Shown: positions 1 through 9,209, counted from the first letter of the stretch. The stretch: DNA of 64,000 nucleotides from Naasia aerilata (GCF_030296595.1 NZ_AP027731.1:1426001-1490000); one strand, 5' to 3'. The notes: generated from the letters alone by a model not told the origin. Made by a program: numbers and translations.

Positions 1-1179
1 GAGCGACCTCGACGCCCTGATCGGCCGGCTGGGAGCCGCGGAGGTGTTCGCCGCGACCGGCGTGCCCGCGCTGCCCAAGGCGCCCCTTGCGCAGTGGGCC
101 CGCCTGCGCCGCCTGGATCCCGTGGGCTGGCAGCAGATGCGCCGGTGGGCCGGTGTGGCGGACCTCCTCGCCCTCGCCCTGACCGGCGAGCTCGCCACCG
201 ACCAGACCCTGGCCGCCCGCACCATGGCCTACCGCACCGCAGTGGCCCCCGATCGGTTCGATGAGACCCTCCTCGCCGCTGTCGGGCTGCGCTCGGACCA
301 GCTCCCGGAGGTCCGTGCCGCCGGCCTGCCCGCCGGAAGCGTCACCTCGGACGCCGCCTCGCTCACCGGCCTCCCTGCCGGGATTCCCGTGCACGTGGCC
401 GGTCACGATCATGCGGTCGGCGCGTGGGCCGCCGGCGCCCGGGGTCCGGGGAGACGGCGGACTCGATCGGCACAGCGGAGGCTCTCGTGCGCGTGCTCGG
501 GGACGCACCCGACCCCGCGATCGTGCGACCGACCGGGATGAGCATCACGCGGACCGTCACGGGTGCGCCTTCGCTGCTGGCGGGGTCTGCCAACGCGGGC
601 GCCTTCGTCCGCTGGTGGTTCGCCCACCGGATCGGAGCCCGGGACACCGCGGACGTCCTCGCCGAGATCGCCGAGCTCGGACCGGAGCCGAGCGGCCTGA
701 CCGTCCTGCCCTACCTGGCCGGGCGGCAGACGCCTCGCCCGGATCGCAGGGTCGACGTCCGCCTTCTCGACGAGGACGGCCGCGAGGTCGATGCGAAGGC
801 GCGGGCGATCCCGCTGCTGGCCCGGGCCATGCTGGAGGGCACCGCGCTGCACGCACGGTGGATGCTCGATGAGCAGTCGCGGATCGCGGGACCTCCGGCC
901 GGTCCGCTGCGCATCCTGGGTGGGCCGGGTGGCGGCAACCGCCCATGGATGGACATCAAGGCGCAGGTGTATCCCATGAACGCGCGCCTGACGACGGCGT
1001 CAGAGCCTGTCGCCTCCGGAGCCGCTCTGCTCGCAGCGTCGCGAGCAGGGCGTCTGCCCGGCGAGGCGCCCGTCCTCGCCGGCGTGACCCTGTCCCGGGA
1101 ACCCGGGGATCCCTATCGGAAGATGTACGAGCGATTCGTGGCAGCCGCAGCCGGCTCGCCCGACGGAGAAGGAGAATGA
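1..1179 (+). CDS. FGGY-family carbohydrate kinase, C-terminal part (cut by window edge, one frame break)
   Basis: The reading frame is open from base 2 and runs into the window, so the N-terminal ATP-binding part lies outside. A GHDH motif followed by AVGAWAAGA, and after the break DSIGTAEA, are typical of FGGY sugar kinases, which phosphorylate ketoses or alditols with ATP. The frame breaks at the G run at 448-451; adding one G joins GARGPG to ETADSIGTAEA and restores a single protein of about 392 visible residues. The stop overlaps the start of the aldolase gene by ATGA, so the two are translationally coupled. The substrate cannot be told from the sequence; the downstream aldolase suggests a ketose that becomes an aldolase substrate after phosphorylation. 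Confidence 0.85.
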
Positions 1180-2078
1180 TGACCCGGACGATGCTCACCC
1201 TCGACGCGATCGCGAGGCCCGGCGGAGGCTTCGCCATGGTCGCGATGGACCAGCGCGAGAGCCTGCGGGCTATGTTCGACGCGGCCGGCGTCGGCCGACC
1301 GGCCGACGACGTGCTCGTGCAGTTCAAGATGGACGTCGCCCGGGAGCTCGGGCCGCTCGCCTCCGGCTTCCTGATCGACCGGCACTACGGGTTCGAGCGC
1401 GTGCGCGATGAGGGCATCCTGCCCGAGAGCGATGGCCTCATCCTCGCCGCAGACGCCCTGCAGCAGGAGGACGGCGGACCGGTCGAGGAGACCGAGCTGG
1501 ACGAGACGGTCGTCGGCGGCGCGACGGAGCTGGAGGGCGTCAGCGCCCTCAAGCTGCTCATCATCTGGCGCCGCGACGAGCGACGCGAGCACCGCGTCGA
1601 GCTGGCCGACCGGTTCGTCCGCCGCTCGGCGGAGCTCGGCCTGCTGTCGGTGCTCGAGCCCGTCGTCCGCGCGACCCCTGCGGAGCTCGATGCCGGCACC
1701 TGGAACATGGACGACGCCATCGTCGAAGCCGCACGCGAGCTGTCGCCCCTCGGCCCGAGCCTCTACAAGGCGCAGGTCCCCATGGCGGGAAAGGGCGACT
1801 TCGAGGATCAGCGCCGAGCGAGTGAGCGCCTCGGCACCGCGATCGGCGCCCCCTGGGTCGTCCTTTCGCAGGGCGTCGACCGGGAGCACTTCCTTCCGGC
1901 GGTCGAGGCGGCGTGCCAGGCGGGCGCGAGCGGCTTCCTCGCCGGGCGCGCGCTCTGGAGCGACGTCGTGGGCGCGCCCGACGTGCCCGCTCGGCTCCGC
2001 GAGCTGTCCCGGCCCCGGCTCGAGGCGCTCATCGACGTCGTGGACCGCACCGCCCGCCCGTGGAGCGACGCGCGATGA
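1176..2078 (+). CDS. Class I aldolase of the LacD/YihT type
   Basis: The protein of 300 residues starts with GGGFAMVAMDQRESLR and contains KLLIIWR, LEPVVR, LYKAQVPM and AGASGFLAGRALW. This is the pattern of the tagatose-1,6-bisphosphate / 6-deoxy-6-sulfofructose-1-phosphate aldolase family, in which the Lys of the LYK motif forms the Schiff base. It probably splits a phosphorylated ketohexose into dihydroxyacetone phosphate and an aldehyde. The ATG at 1176 overlaps the kinase stop, with a second ATG three bases on; a GGAGAAGGAGA stretch lies just upstream. Its stop overlaps the next start (ATGA). Family assignment is firm, while tagatose, sulfofructose or another substrate remains open because no isomerase or sulfonate-specific gene is visible here. 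Confidence 0.85.
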   Translation: MMTRTMLTLDAIARPGGGFAMVAMDQRESLRAMFDAAGVGRPADDVLVQFKMDVARELGPLASGFLIDRHYGFERVRDEGILPESDGLILAADALQQEDGGPVEETELDETVVGGATELEGVSALKLLIIWRRDERREHRVELADRFVRRSAELGLLSVLEPVVRATPAELDAGTWNMDDAIVEAARELSPLGPSLYKAQVPMAGKGDFEDQRRASERLGTAIGAPWVVLSQGVDREHFLPAVEAACQAGASGFLAGRALWSDVVGAPDVPARLRELSRPRLEALIDVVDRTARPWSDAR

Positions 2079-2764
2079 GCGGCGCGCGGCTGGGCCTCCT
2101 GCACACGGTGCCTGCGCTCGCCGTCACATTCGACGACCTGCTGAAGCGCACCGGCCATGACGGCGACATCGTGCACGTGGTCGACGCGGGCCTCCTGAGC
2201 GGCGCGATCGCGCACGGCGTGGACGACGAGATCCGGGCCGAGGTGCTGCGCCACGTCCAGCACCTCGCCGACGACGGCGCCGACGCGATCCTCGTGACGT
2301 GCTCCTCGATCGGGGAGGCCGTCGAGGAGGCCGCCGGCCGGGTGGACGTTCCCGTCCTCCGGGTGGACGCCACCATGGCGGACGAGGCCGTCGCGCTCGC
2401 CGTCGAGCGGGCGCCGGCGGATCGGGCTGCCCGCGTCGCGGTGCTCGCGACCCTCGCGGCGACGCTCGGTCCGACGGGCCGCCTGCTGGAGAGCCGCGTG
2501 GCCGGGGCGGACCGGCCGGTCGAAGTCGCCTCCCGCGTCGTGGACGGCGCCGCCGCGGCCCGCTCCGGCGGCGATCAGGCCACCCATGACCGGCTGGTCG
2601 GCGAGGCCATCACGGCCGCCGCTGCCGATGCGGACGTGATCGTGCTCGCGCAGGCCTCGATGGCCGCGGCCGCGGCGGGCCTCGACCTCGACGTCCCGGT
2701 GCTCACCTCGCCCGAGGGCGGCGCGGCCGCTCTGCTGGCGGCCGTGCGAAAGCTCCCCGCATGA
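2075..2764 (+). CDS. Aspartate/glutamate racemase superfamily protein
   Basis: The 229-residue product has the two-domain layout of the Asp/Glu/hydantoin racemase superfamily. The first half carries ILVTCSSIGEA, where the Cys occupies the usual position of the first catalytic cysteine; the second half has VIVLAQASMAAAA and VLTSPEGG, where a second Cys would normally be found but is replaced. Loss of that Cys suggests a decarboxylase, isomerase or non-racemase activity. It overlaps the aldolase stop and the next start by ATGA on both sides, so it belongs to the same sugar operon and may be an unrecognised isomerase or epimerase of the pathway. The function is not established. Confidence 0.7.
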   Translation: MSGARLGLLHTVPALAVTFDDLLKRTGHDGDIVHVVDAGLLSGAIAHGVDDEIRAEVLRHVQHLADDGADAILVTCSSIGEAVEEAAGRVDVPVLRVDATMADEAVALAVERAPADRAARVAVLATLAATLGPTGRLLESRVAGADRPVEVASRVVDGAAAARSGGDQATHDRLVGEAITAAAADADVIVLAQASMAAAAAGLDLDVPVLTSPEGGAAALLAAVRKLPA

Positions 2765-4235
2765 CCGCCCGCGAGGTTCAGCTGCTGGCCTACGCCGACC
2801 GGCTGGGCGGCGGCATCGACGGCACGCGCCGGCTGCTGGAGGGACCGCTTTCGGCGTTCTCGGGGGTGCACCTGCTGCCCTTCTTCGTGCCCTTCGACGG
2901 GGACGACGCCGGGTTCGACCCCGTCGACCACACGAGCGTCGATCCCCGGCTCGGGACCTGGGACGATGTCCGGGCGATCGCGGCCGAGCGCGAGGTGACT
3001 GCCGACCTGATCGTCAACCACGTGTCCGCGGACTCGGCGGAGTTCCAGGACTGGCTCGCGAAGCAGGACCTCTCCGAGTTCGACGGGATGTTCCTCACCT
3101 TCGACGCGGTGTTCCCGGACGGCGGCACCGAGGATCAGATCACCGCCTTCTACCGCCCGCGGCCCGGCCTGCCGTTCACGGCGTACCGGACGGCCGACGG
3201 CCGGCGCCGGCTGGTATGGACGACCTTCATGCCGAGTCAGGTGGACCTCGACGTGCGCCATCCCGCCGGCGTCCGCTACCTCGAGCGCCTCCTCCAGGCA
3301 CTCAAGGCGGGCGGGGTCACGACGGTGCGGCTCGACGCCGTGGGCTACGCGATCAAGACCCCGGGAAGCGACAGCTTCATGACGGAGCACACGCTCGACT
3401 TCGTCCGCGAGATCACCGCGATGGCGCATGCGCACGGGCTCCACGTGCTGGTCGAGGTGCACGCGCACTACACGCAGCAGCTCGCGATCGCGCCCCTGGT
3501 CGACCTCGTCTACGACTTCGCGCTGCCGCCCCTGCTGCTGCACTCCTCGGCACAGGCTCGGTGGAGCGGCTGGCGAGGTGGCTCGAGATCCGCCCGGTCA
3601 ACGCCATCACGGTGCTCGACACGCACGACGGCATCGGCGTCATCGACGCCGGGCCGTCGGCGCACCGCGAGGGCCTCATCTCCTTCGAGGAGATGCGCGA
3701 CATCTTCGAGCGGGCCGCCGTAGCCACCCGCGGGCACTCGGCGCTCGCCTCCGTGCTGCCCGCCTGGACGGCGCTGCCGCATCAGATCAACGCGACGTTC
3801 TTCAGCACGCTCGGCGCGGACCCCACCGCGTATCTGCTGTGCCGGGCGGTGCAGCTCTTCGTGCCCGGGACGCCGCAGATCTACTACGTCGGCCTGCTCG
3901 CCGGACTCGACGACACCGACCTCTACGCCCGGACCGCCAACGGACGCGACGTGAACAGGCACTTCTACTCGCCGGACGAGATCGCCGAGGCGCTCGCCGC
4001 CGAGGTGCCGCGCGCCATCCTCGCGCTCGTCCGCCTGCGCGCGACGCATGCGGCCTTCGACGGCGACTTCTCCTGGGAGGCCGGCGGCGACTCGCTCCGG
4101 CTCGCGTGGAGGACAGCCGGGGCGTCCGCCGTCCTCGAGGCACGGGTCACGCGCGGCGACGTCGGCTTCGTGCTCGAGGTGAGCGGCCCGGACGGCCCCG
4201 TGCGCTTCGACGGAGTCACGGCGCTGGCCGGCTGA
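2761..4235 (+). CDS. GH13_18 glycoside phosphorylase, sucrose-phosphorylase type (one frame break)
   Basis: The restored 491-residue protein matches the sucrose phosphorylase family through its length: LLAYADRLGGG, HLLPFFVPFDG, DAGFDPVDHT, IVNHVS, then RLDAVGY with the catalytic Asp nucleophile, LVEVHAHY with the acid/base Glu, and VLDTHDGIGVID with the stabilising Asp. Such enzymes split sucrose or a related glucoside with phosphate to alpha-glucose 1-phosphate, in the cytoplasm. The frame breaks at about 3545; adding one C gives LLLHSLGTGSVERL. Relatives in the subfamily use sucrose 6'-phosphate, glucosylglycerol or glucosylglycerate, so the acceptor is uncertain. Coupling to a kinase and an aldolase suggests the released ketose is metabolised by the same operon. 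Confidence 0.88.
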
Positions 4236-4237
4236 GT

Positions 4238-4292
4238 CGTCGCTCTCCTCCAAGGCGGTTCCCGTTCGCCGGGTATCCGCCTGGGGAAGAGC
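4238..4292 (+). terminator. Operon-end hairpin
   Basis: A long imperfect inverted repeat, GTCGCTCTCCTCCAAGGCGG against CCGCCTGGGGAAGAGCGAC, starts directly after the GH13_18 stop. It has no T run, as is common for actinobacterial terminators. It fits the end of the coupled four-gene operon. Confidence 0.55.
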
Positions 4293-4338
4293 GACAACCG
4301 GCGTGGGAGCGGCAGGAGCGCTGTCCTAGTCTTCGGCG

Positions 4339-4899
4339 GTGGACATCCTCCGCCGCTCCCTCCGCCTCGCCCAGCTCACTCTCACCGCCCCGCGCCGACC
4401 CCGGATCGGCCTGCATGACGTCGCCCGGATGTCCGGCCGCGTCTGGCCCACCGACCTCGACGAGCTGCGGCACGTCAACAACGGCGTCTACCTGTCCCTC
4501 ATGGACCTGCCGCGCCTCGACCTGCTGATGCGGTCCGGCGTCTGGGCGCGCTTCCAGAAGGCCGGCGTGTATCCGGTGGTGGCCTCGCAGACCATCACCT
4601 ACCGGAAGTCGCTGCGGCTCTGGCAGCGGTTCGAGATCGAGACGAGGATCCTCGGCTACGACGAGCGCGCGGTCTATCTCGAGCAGCGCTTCGTCGCGGG
4701 CGGCGAGCTGTACGCGCGCGCCTACGTCAAGGGTCGCTTCCTGCGCAGGACCGGGGGAGTGGCCCCCATCGCGGAGGTCGGCGAGCTCGCGGGCGTCAAC
4801 CCGACGGCGCACCCCATCCCCGAGTGGCTTGCGGACTGGTCTCGCCACGTCGCGATGCCGTCGACCTCGGCGCCCGCCCCCAGCGAGTGGGACGCCTGA
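4339..4899 (+). CDS. Acyl-CoA thioesterase-like hotdog protein (THEM6 type)
   Basis: The 186-residue protein has a short N-terminal hydrophobic/basic stretch and then one hotdog domain with VWPTDLDELRHVNNGVYL, MDLPRLDLLMRSG and ITYRKSL, typical of the acyl-ACP/acyl-CoA thioesterase superfamily (THEM6-like). It presumably hydrolyses a thioester, but the substrate is unknown. The GTG start lies exactly six bases after a TAGTCT -10 box (4327-4332), which fits a leaderless transcript and argues for this start. It stands alone between the sugar operon and the convergent GH38 gene. Confidence 0.7.
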   Translation: MDILRRSLRLAQLTLTAPRRPRIGLHDVARMSGRVWPTDLDELRHVNNGVYLSLMDLPRLDLLMRSGVWARFQKAGVYPVVASQTITYRKSLRLWQRFEIETRILGYDERAVYLEQRFVAGGELYARAYVKGRFLRRTGGVAPIAEVGELAGVNPTAHPIPEWLADWSRHVAMPSTSAPAPSEWDA

Positions 4900-4932
4900 C
4901 CCCGCAGTGCGCTGCCGTCTTGCGCGGGTGCG

Positions 4933-7401
4933 TCAGGTCGCGGTCCGCCCCGCCCGCACCTCCGCCAGGCCGTACGGAGGCACGGACACCGTGCCGGGCT
5001 CGATCTCGACGCCGTCGCCATCCCAGGCCACCGTCGCCTCGACGGGCTCTCCCGAGACGTTCCGCAGGCGGATGCGCACTCCGTCCCCCTGCGGGCGCAG
5101 CTCGGCGAGCAGCGCCTCGGCGGGCTCGACGCGGAGGCCGGCGCTTCCCTCCAGCGCGACGGGACCCGCGTACTGCCGAGCCTGGAGCGGCACGAGCAGG
5201 TCGCGCCCGAAGCGCTGCACGTCGGCGGGCTCCGGCGCGGCCGGGCGGAAGCGGTACCGGTAGTGCCACGTGCCGTCCTGCCGGGCCTGGAAGTTCGTGA
5301 AGTGCAGGTTGTTCATGAGCCAGCTGTTGATGTGGCCGGCGGGAGCGTCGAGCTCGCGAGCCCACTGGCCGGTATGGAAGCCGCCCACCTGCACGAGCGG
5401 GGCGTCGAGGGAGCCCCACAGCACGCCGCCCTCGTTGCCCCGGACGCCGACGGCGGACTGGATCGAGTACCAGTCCTTGCTGGTGTCCGGCAACTGCTCG
5501 CGGTCCGCCTCGTACACGGCGCCCGCCGTCTCGAGGAGGAAGCGCGGCTCGCTGAGGGCGAAGGGGAAGGCGACGAAGATGCTCTCCGGCGCGAACACCT
5601 CGGGCTTGACCAGGTCGACATCGAGGTCGATCAGGTCGCTGTCCCGGTAGAGCCGAAGGGTGCCGACGACCGACGGCACGGTCGGCGCCGAGCCGGTCCA
5701 GCGGATCTCGACGGCGTCGTCCGTCTCGGTGACGACCGGCTCGCCGCTCCCGGCTGAGGCCACGCGCACGAAGTCGGGGCCGGGGAAGTCGGGATGGAAG
5801 TCCTTCGGGCTGTGCGTCACCATCGGGTGGCCGCTGTCCGCGGGGACCTGCTCGAGCACCACAGCGCCGAGCCCGGAGTCGGCACCGCGATCGACGAGCT
5901 CGCGTCCGGTCGCGAGGTCCACCAGGGACACCACGCCGCCCCGCGCCGGATCCACGACGGCCTCGTAGCGGTCCGTGCGGATCGTGCGGCCGGGTCCCGA
6001 TGCCGGCACGGGCTCGGGAACGGGGAGCACGGCGACGCCGAAGGCCGGGACATCGCGGGCGAGCAGCGTCACGCTGCGGGCTCCGTCGATCTCCACGGTC
6101 ACGGGCTCGGTGCGCGCACTCTCGGTGGGGTTCACCACGACGATGGCCCGCGCGGCCTCCGCCGCGGATCCCGGCGGGCTCGCGACGAGGCGGAAGAGGC
6201 CCTCGACGGCGAGGTCGCGGGCCCAGTCGTAGGCGCCGTACGCGAAGCCGGCCTTGGCGTTCCAGTGCGAGTGGCTGAACGCGGAATGCGGCTTCGAGTA
6301 GGTCTCCCACGAGCCCCAGGTGTGCTCGTTGAAGAGGAGCAGCTCGTCGTCCACTGCGGTCAGGTCTCGCTCGATCTCGACGCCGCTCCGCAGCCGGACA
6401 GGACCGCGGCGGTAGCCGAGCACGGTCGCGAGGGCAGGGGATCCGTCGCCGCGGAGCGCGGTGAGGGCGAGGGTCGCCTGGGCGGTGAGCGCCAGGGAGC
6501 GCGCCTCGCGGTAGACGGCCACTTCACGCGCGGTCGAGCCGTGGCCGTGCGACCACCAGTCCGACCACTCGCCCCGAACCGTCGGGATCTCGGCGTCTCG
6601 TGCCTGCGCCTCGAGCGCGTCGAGCGCCTTGTCGATGGTCGCCGTCTCCATCAGGATGTCCGGGTGCCGCTCGTTCCAGTGCCGCAGCACCTCGAGGTAC
6701 AGGGCGGTCGGCCACCGGTTGTCGTTGCCCGCGTGCACGATCACCGAGTCGTAGGGGTAGTCGTCCCGCCGCGCCAGGCCGTCGAGGAATTCGAGGATGC
6801 GGGTCTCCGCGAGCTCGACGTCCGCGTCGACGATGCCCCACTCCTCGCCGAAGCCGTAGTGCGTCGACAGCCACACGAAGATCCGCTCGCCATCCGGTCC
6901 CTCCCACCAGAATCCTGAAGGCTGGGCGAACGGCGGACGGCCGTGATCCGGATTGAGCGCCATGACGAGTCGCTCGATGCCGGCGCGGCGCATCGCCGGG
7001 ACGGCGCCCCAGGAGAGCCCGTTGACGTCTCCGTGCTGCTCCGTCCGCACCGGGATGCCCGCAGCCGCGAAAGCGGCCAACCGGTCGTAGGCGGTGTCCA
7101 GCTCGGGCTGGGAGGCGAGCTGCGTGTTGTTCAGGTAGCCGGCCGTGACGGCGAGCGTCCCATCGGCCACGCGTGCCCGCAGACGCTCCACCTCCTCGGG
7201 GGAGGCGTGCTCCAGGAAGCGGAGCACCGGACGGGCCACCTCGAACGTCCAGCGGAAGCCCTCCGCCGCGTGGGCATCGCTCAGATCGAGGACCTGGCGG
7301 ACAATGGACTCGTGCATCCGGTCGATGATGCGCGGGCTGTTCGTGTAGCCCACATCGTGGTGCGTGTGACCGACGAGAAAAACCCTCTTGATGGCGCCCA
7401 C
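4933..7401 (-). CDS. GH38 alpha-mannosidase-like glycoside hydrolase
   Basis: The 822-residue protein opens with VGHTHHDVGYT, the GH38 metal-binding motif (normally HxDxGW), has a GDVNGLSWGA stretch at the place of the catalytic Asp, and LLFNEHTWGSW where the later metal-binding His is expected. C-terminal beta domains follow. GH38 enzymes remove alpha-mannosyl residues; this clade is divergent (Tyr for Trp in the first motif), so the true substrate may differ. There is no signal peptide, so it acts in the cytoplasm on imported oligosaccharides or glycosides. The GTG start has a GAAGGGG ribosome site. A LacI-type operator lies 25 bases upstream, and the divergent gene encodes a sugar-binding lipoprotein. 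Confidence 0.82.
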   Translation of the reverse strand: MGAIKRVFLVGHTHHDVGYTNSPRIIDRMHESIVRQVLDLSDAHAAEGFRWTFEVARPVLRFLEHASPEEVERLRARVADGTLAVTAGYLNNTQLASQPELDTAYDRLAAFAAAGIPVRTEQHGDVNGLSWGAVPAMRRAGIERLVMALNPDHGRPPFAQPSGFWWEGPDGERIFVWLSTHYGFGEEWGIVDADVELAETRILEFLDGLARRDDYPYDSVIVHAGNDNRWPTALYLEVLRHWNERHPDILMETATIDKALDALEAQARDAEIPTVRGEWSDWWSHGHGSTAREVAVYREARSLALTAQATLALTALRGDGSPALATVLGYRRGPVRLRSGVEIERDLTAVDDELLLFNEHTWGSWETYSKPHSAFSHSHWNAKAGFAYGAYDWARDLAVEGLFRLVASPPGSAAEAARAIVVVNPTESARTEPVTVEIDGARSVTLLARDVPAFGVAVLPVPEPVPASGPGRTIRTDRYEAVVDPARGGVVSLVDLATGRELVDRGADSGLGAVVLEQVPADSGHPMVTHSPKDFHPDFPGPDFVRVASAGSGEPVVTETDDAVEIRWTGSAPTVPSVVGTLRLYRDSDLIDLDVDLVKPEVFAPESIFVAFPFALSEPRFLLETAGAVYEADREQLPDTSKDWYSIQSAVGVRGNEGGVLWGSLDAPLVQVGGFHTGQWARELDAPAGHINSWLMNNLHFTNFQARQDGTWHYRYRFRPAAPEPADVQRFGRDLLVPLQARQYAGPVALEGSAGLRVEPAEALLAELRPQGDGVRIRLRNVSGEPVEATVAWDGDGVEIEPGTVSVPPYGLAEVRAGRTAT

Positions 7402-7425
7402 GGAGCCCCTTCGCTCGTCTCTGTA

Positions 7426-7439
7426 TGAGATCGTTCCCA
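7426..7439 (-). promoter_or_regulatory. LacI-type operator 1 (GH38 promoter)
   Basis: TGAGATCGTTCCCA on the plus strand is an imperfect palindrome with a central CG. It matches 12343-12356 and 14681-14694 at most positions (shared TG..ATCGTT.CCA), which marks one regulon. The cognate regulator is probably not in this window because both LacI genes here have different operator sequences next to them. Confidence 0.6.
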
Positions 7440-7523
7440 GACGAGCCTAGCCACGTTGGAAGCGCCCAAACAAGCGGCCCGGCCCGCGTTTCTCACGTTT
7501 TCGTCTCATCGCGCCGTGGCATC

Positions 7524-7552
7524 TTGTGGCGAATCGGCGTGTCAGCCATACT
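7524..7552 (+). promoter_or_regulatory. Promoter of the sugar-binding protein gene
   Basis: TTGTGG (7524-7529) and CATACT (7547-7552) are 17 bases apart. This would give a leader of about 85 bases before the ATG at 7645. The rest of the 243-base divergent gap holds the operator at 7426 and nothing else that could be recognised. Confidence 0.45.
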
Positions 7553-7644
7553 CCAACCTGGGAAGGATTCCAGATACAGCCCAGGAGTCCGCCCACCGCG
7601 CGGGAGCGAAGATGCCCCGGCGGATCTCTTGCGAAGGGAAACCA

Positions 7645-9024
7645 ATGAAGAAGAGGCAGAGGATCCTCCTCGCCGTCACCGCCGTGGTATCCGTCGCGGC
7701 GCTGACCGCGTGTGGGTCGGGCAGCGGCGGCAAGGCAGGCGGCGGCAGCAACGCGGACTTCTCCGCGAAGCCGAGCGGCACGCTCAACGCGTGGGGCTTC
7801 GAGAACGCCGACGACGTCGGCCAGGCGCGGCTCGACTACGCGGCCGACCAGCTCAAGGGCGTGAAGATCAAGATCGAGCAGACCGCGTTCGACGCACAGA
7901 AGTTCACCGCGGCGACCGCCAGCGGCCAGGTGCCCGACGTCGTCCAGATGAGCTCCCAGTACGTCGGCACCTACGCCGCCAAGGGCCTCATCCAGCCGCT
8001 CGACAAGTGCCTCTCGGCCAACGACGTCACGGCGGACCACTGGTACGACTCCGTCATCGGCGACGTCACCTACGACAACACGATGTACGCGGTGCCGCAG
8101 TTCTATCAGCCCCCGGCGATCATCGTGAACACGCGCCTCCTCGAGGCGGCCGGTCTCACGAACGACGACATCGACACGTCCGACCACGAGCGCCTCCTCT
8201 CCGCCGTCACCAAGCTGTACAAGGAGAGCGGCGGCAACCCGTCCACCCTCGGCCTCGACCCGCAGGTGCCCGGCACCGCCGGCCTCTGGTTCCTGGGCAA
8301 CGGCGGTCAGATCATGGACGAGGACGGCAAGCCGACCCTCGACGATGCGGCCAACGTCGAGGCGCTCACGTTCCTCAAGCAGCTGATGGACGCGCAGGGC
8401 GGCTTCGCCAAGGTGAAGAGCTTCATCGACACCTTCGACATGTTCGGCGCGGAGAACCAGTACGTGAAGGACCAGGTCGCGGCGGAGATCAACGCGCAGT
8501 GGTACCCCAACGTGCTCGCCGCCACGCAGGCGAACATCACCATCAACGCGGTTCCGTTCAAGGACAAGGACGGCAACCCGTTCACCGTCGCCAGCGGCAC
8601 GGCCTTCGTCATCCCCAAGGGTGCGAAGAACCCGGCTGCCGCTTGCGCCTGGGCCCTCAACCTCACCTCGGACGAGGCGTGGCAGGCCGCCGGTGACGCT
8701 CGCGCCACCACCATCAAGAACGACCCCGACCCCAACCGCATGAACACCGGTCTCTTCACGGGCTCGCCCTCCGCCGACCAGGCGATCCGCGACGCGTTCG
8801 TCAAGCCGACCGGCAACGCGGGCTTCGACCAGGTCATCGCCACGTACTACGACGTGGTGGGCACGGGCAAGTCGTTCGGATCGTCCGCTGCCGGTCAGGA
8901 GATCCAGACCGAGCTCGCGACCGCCGTCACCGCGGCGCTGAACGGCGAGAAGACGCCGGAAGAAGCGCTCAAGGACGGGCAGGAAGCCGCTCAGCGGGCG
9001 TACGACCAGACGACTGGGAAGTAA
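7645..9024 (+). CDS. CUT1-type sugar-binding lipoprotein
   Basis: The 459-residue protein has a lipoprotein signal peptide with basic MKKRQR, a hydrophobic core and the lipobox LTAC (Cys 23), then a Gly/Ser linker and an extracellular solute-binding domain of family 1 (NAWGFEN, YAVPQFYQPPAIIVNTRLL). It binds an oligosaccharide or glycoside outside the membrane and hands it to the permeases encoded at 10311-12357. The ATG was chosen because GAAGGGAA lies at proper distance and the signal peptide starts there. An intrinsic terminator follows at 9045. It is unusual that the binding protein and its permeases face each other across a repeat-rich 1.3-kb gap. Confidence 0.9.
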   Translation: MKKRQRILLAVTAVVSVAALTACGSGSGGKAGGGSNADFSAKPSGTLNAWGFENADDVGQARLDYAADQLKGVKIKIEQTAFDAQKFTAATASGQVPDVVQMSSQYVGTYAAKGLIQPLDKCLSANDVTADHWYDSVIGDVTYDNTMYAVPQFYQPPAIIVNTRLLEAAGLTNDDIDTSDHERLLSAVTKLYKESGGNPSTLGLDPQVPGTAGLWFLGNGGQIMDEDGKPTLDDAANVEALTFLKQLMDAQGGFAKVKSFIDTFDMFGAENQYVKDQVAAEINAQWYPNVLAATQANITINAVPFKDKDGNPFTVASGTAFVIPKGAKNPAAACAWALNLTSDEAWQAAGDARATTIKNDPDPNRMNTGLFTGSPSADQAIRDAFVKPTGNAGFDQVIATYYDVVGTGKSFGSSAAGQEIQTELATAVTAALNGEKTPEEALKDGQEAAQRAYDQTTGK

Positions 9025-9044
9025 CCTTCTCTGTCTGAACCTTG

Positions 9045-9075
9045 GGGCGGTCCTTCTTCGGGAGGGCCGCCCTTT
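9045..9075 (+). terminator. Rho-independent terminator
   Basis: GGGCGGTCCT and AGGGCCGCCC form a ten-base stem with one G-T pair, followed by TTT, 20 bases after the stop of the binding protein gene. Confidence 0.75.
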
Positions 9076-9120
9076 GGCGTTCGTGGGGCGGGTCGGGGGT
9101 GCTTGTCGGTGGCTGGGATC

Positions 9121-9209
9121 GCGGGGTGGGGTGCGCCATTCTCAGCTCAGACATTGGCGGCCAAGCATGGCCGCCAAAACTCGCAAGAGAATGGCGCACC
9201 CCACCCCGC
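9121..9209. repeat. Nested perfect inverted repeat
   Basis: Bases 9121-9143 and 9187-9209 are perfect 23-base inverted copies. Inside them 9154-9162 and 9169-9177 form a second perfect nine-base hairpin (TTGGCGGCC / GGCCGCCAA). There is no coding potential and no T run, so this is a structural intergenic element rather than a simple terminator. Confidence 0.85.

Noticed and set aside
1176-2078. Sulfoquinovose (sulfo-EMP) pathway
   Set aside because: The aldolase resembles YihT, but no sulfoquinovosidase, isomerase, PfkB-type kinase, sulfolactaldehyde reductase or sulfonate exporter is visible; the evidence does not exclude tagatose-type substrates.
7484-7507. Second LacI operator near TCTCACGTTTTCGTCTCA
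   Set aside because: Symmetry is partial and it does not match the three-site consensus of this regulon.
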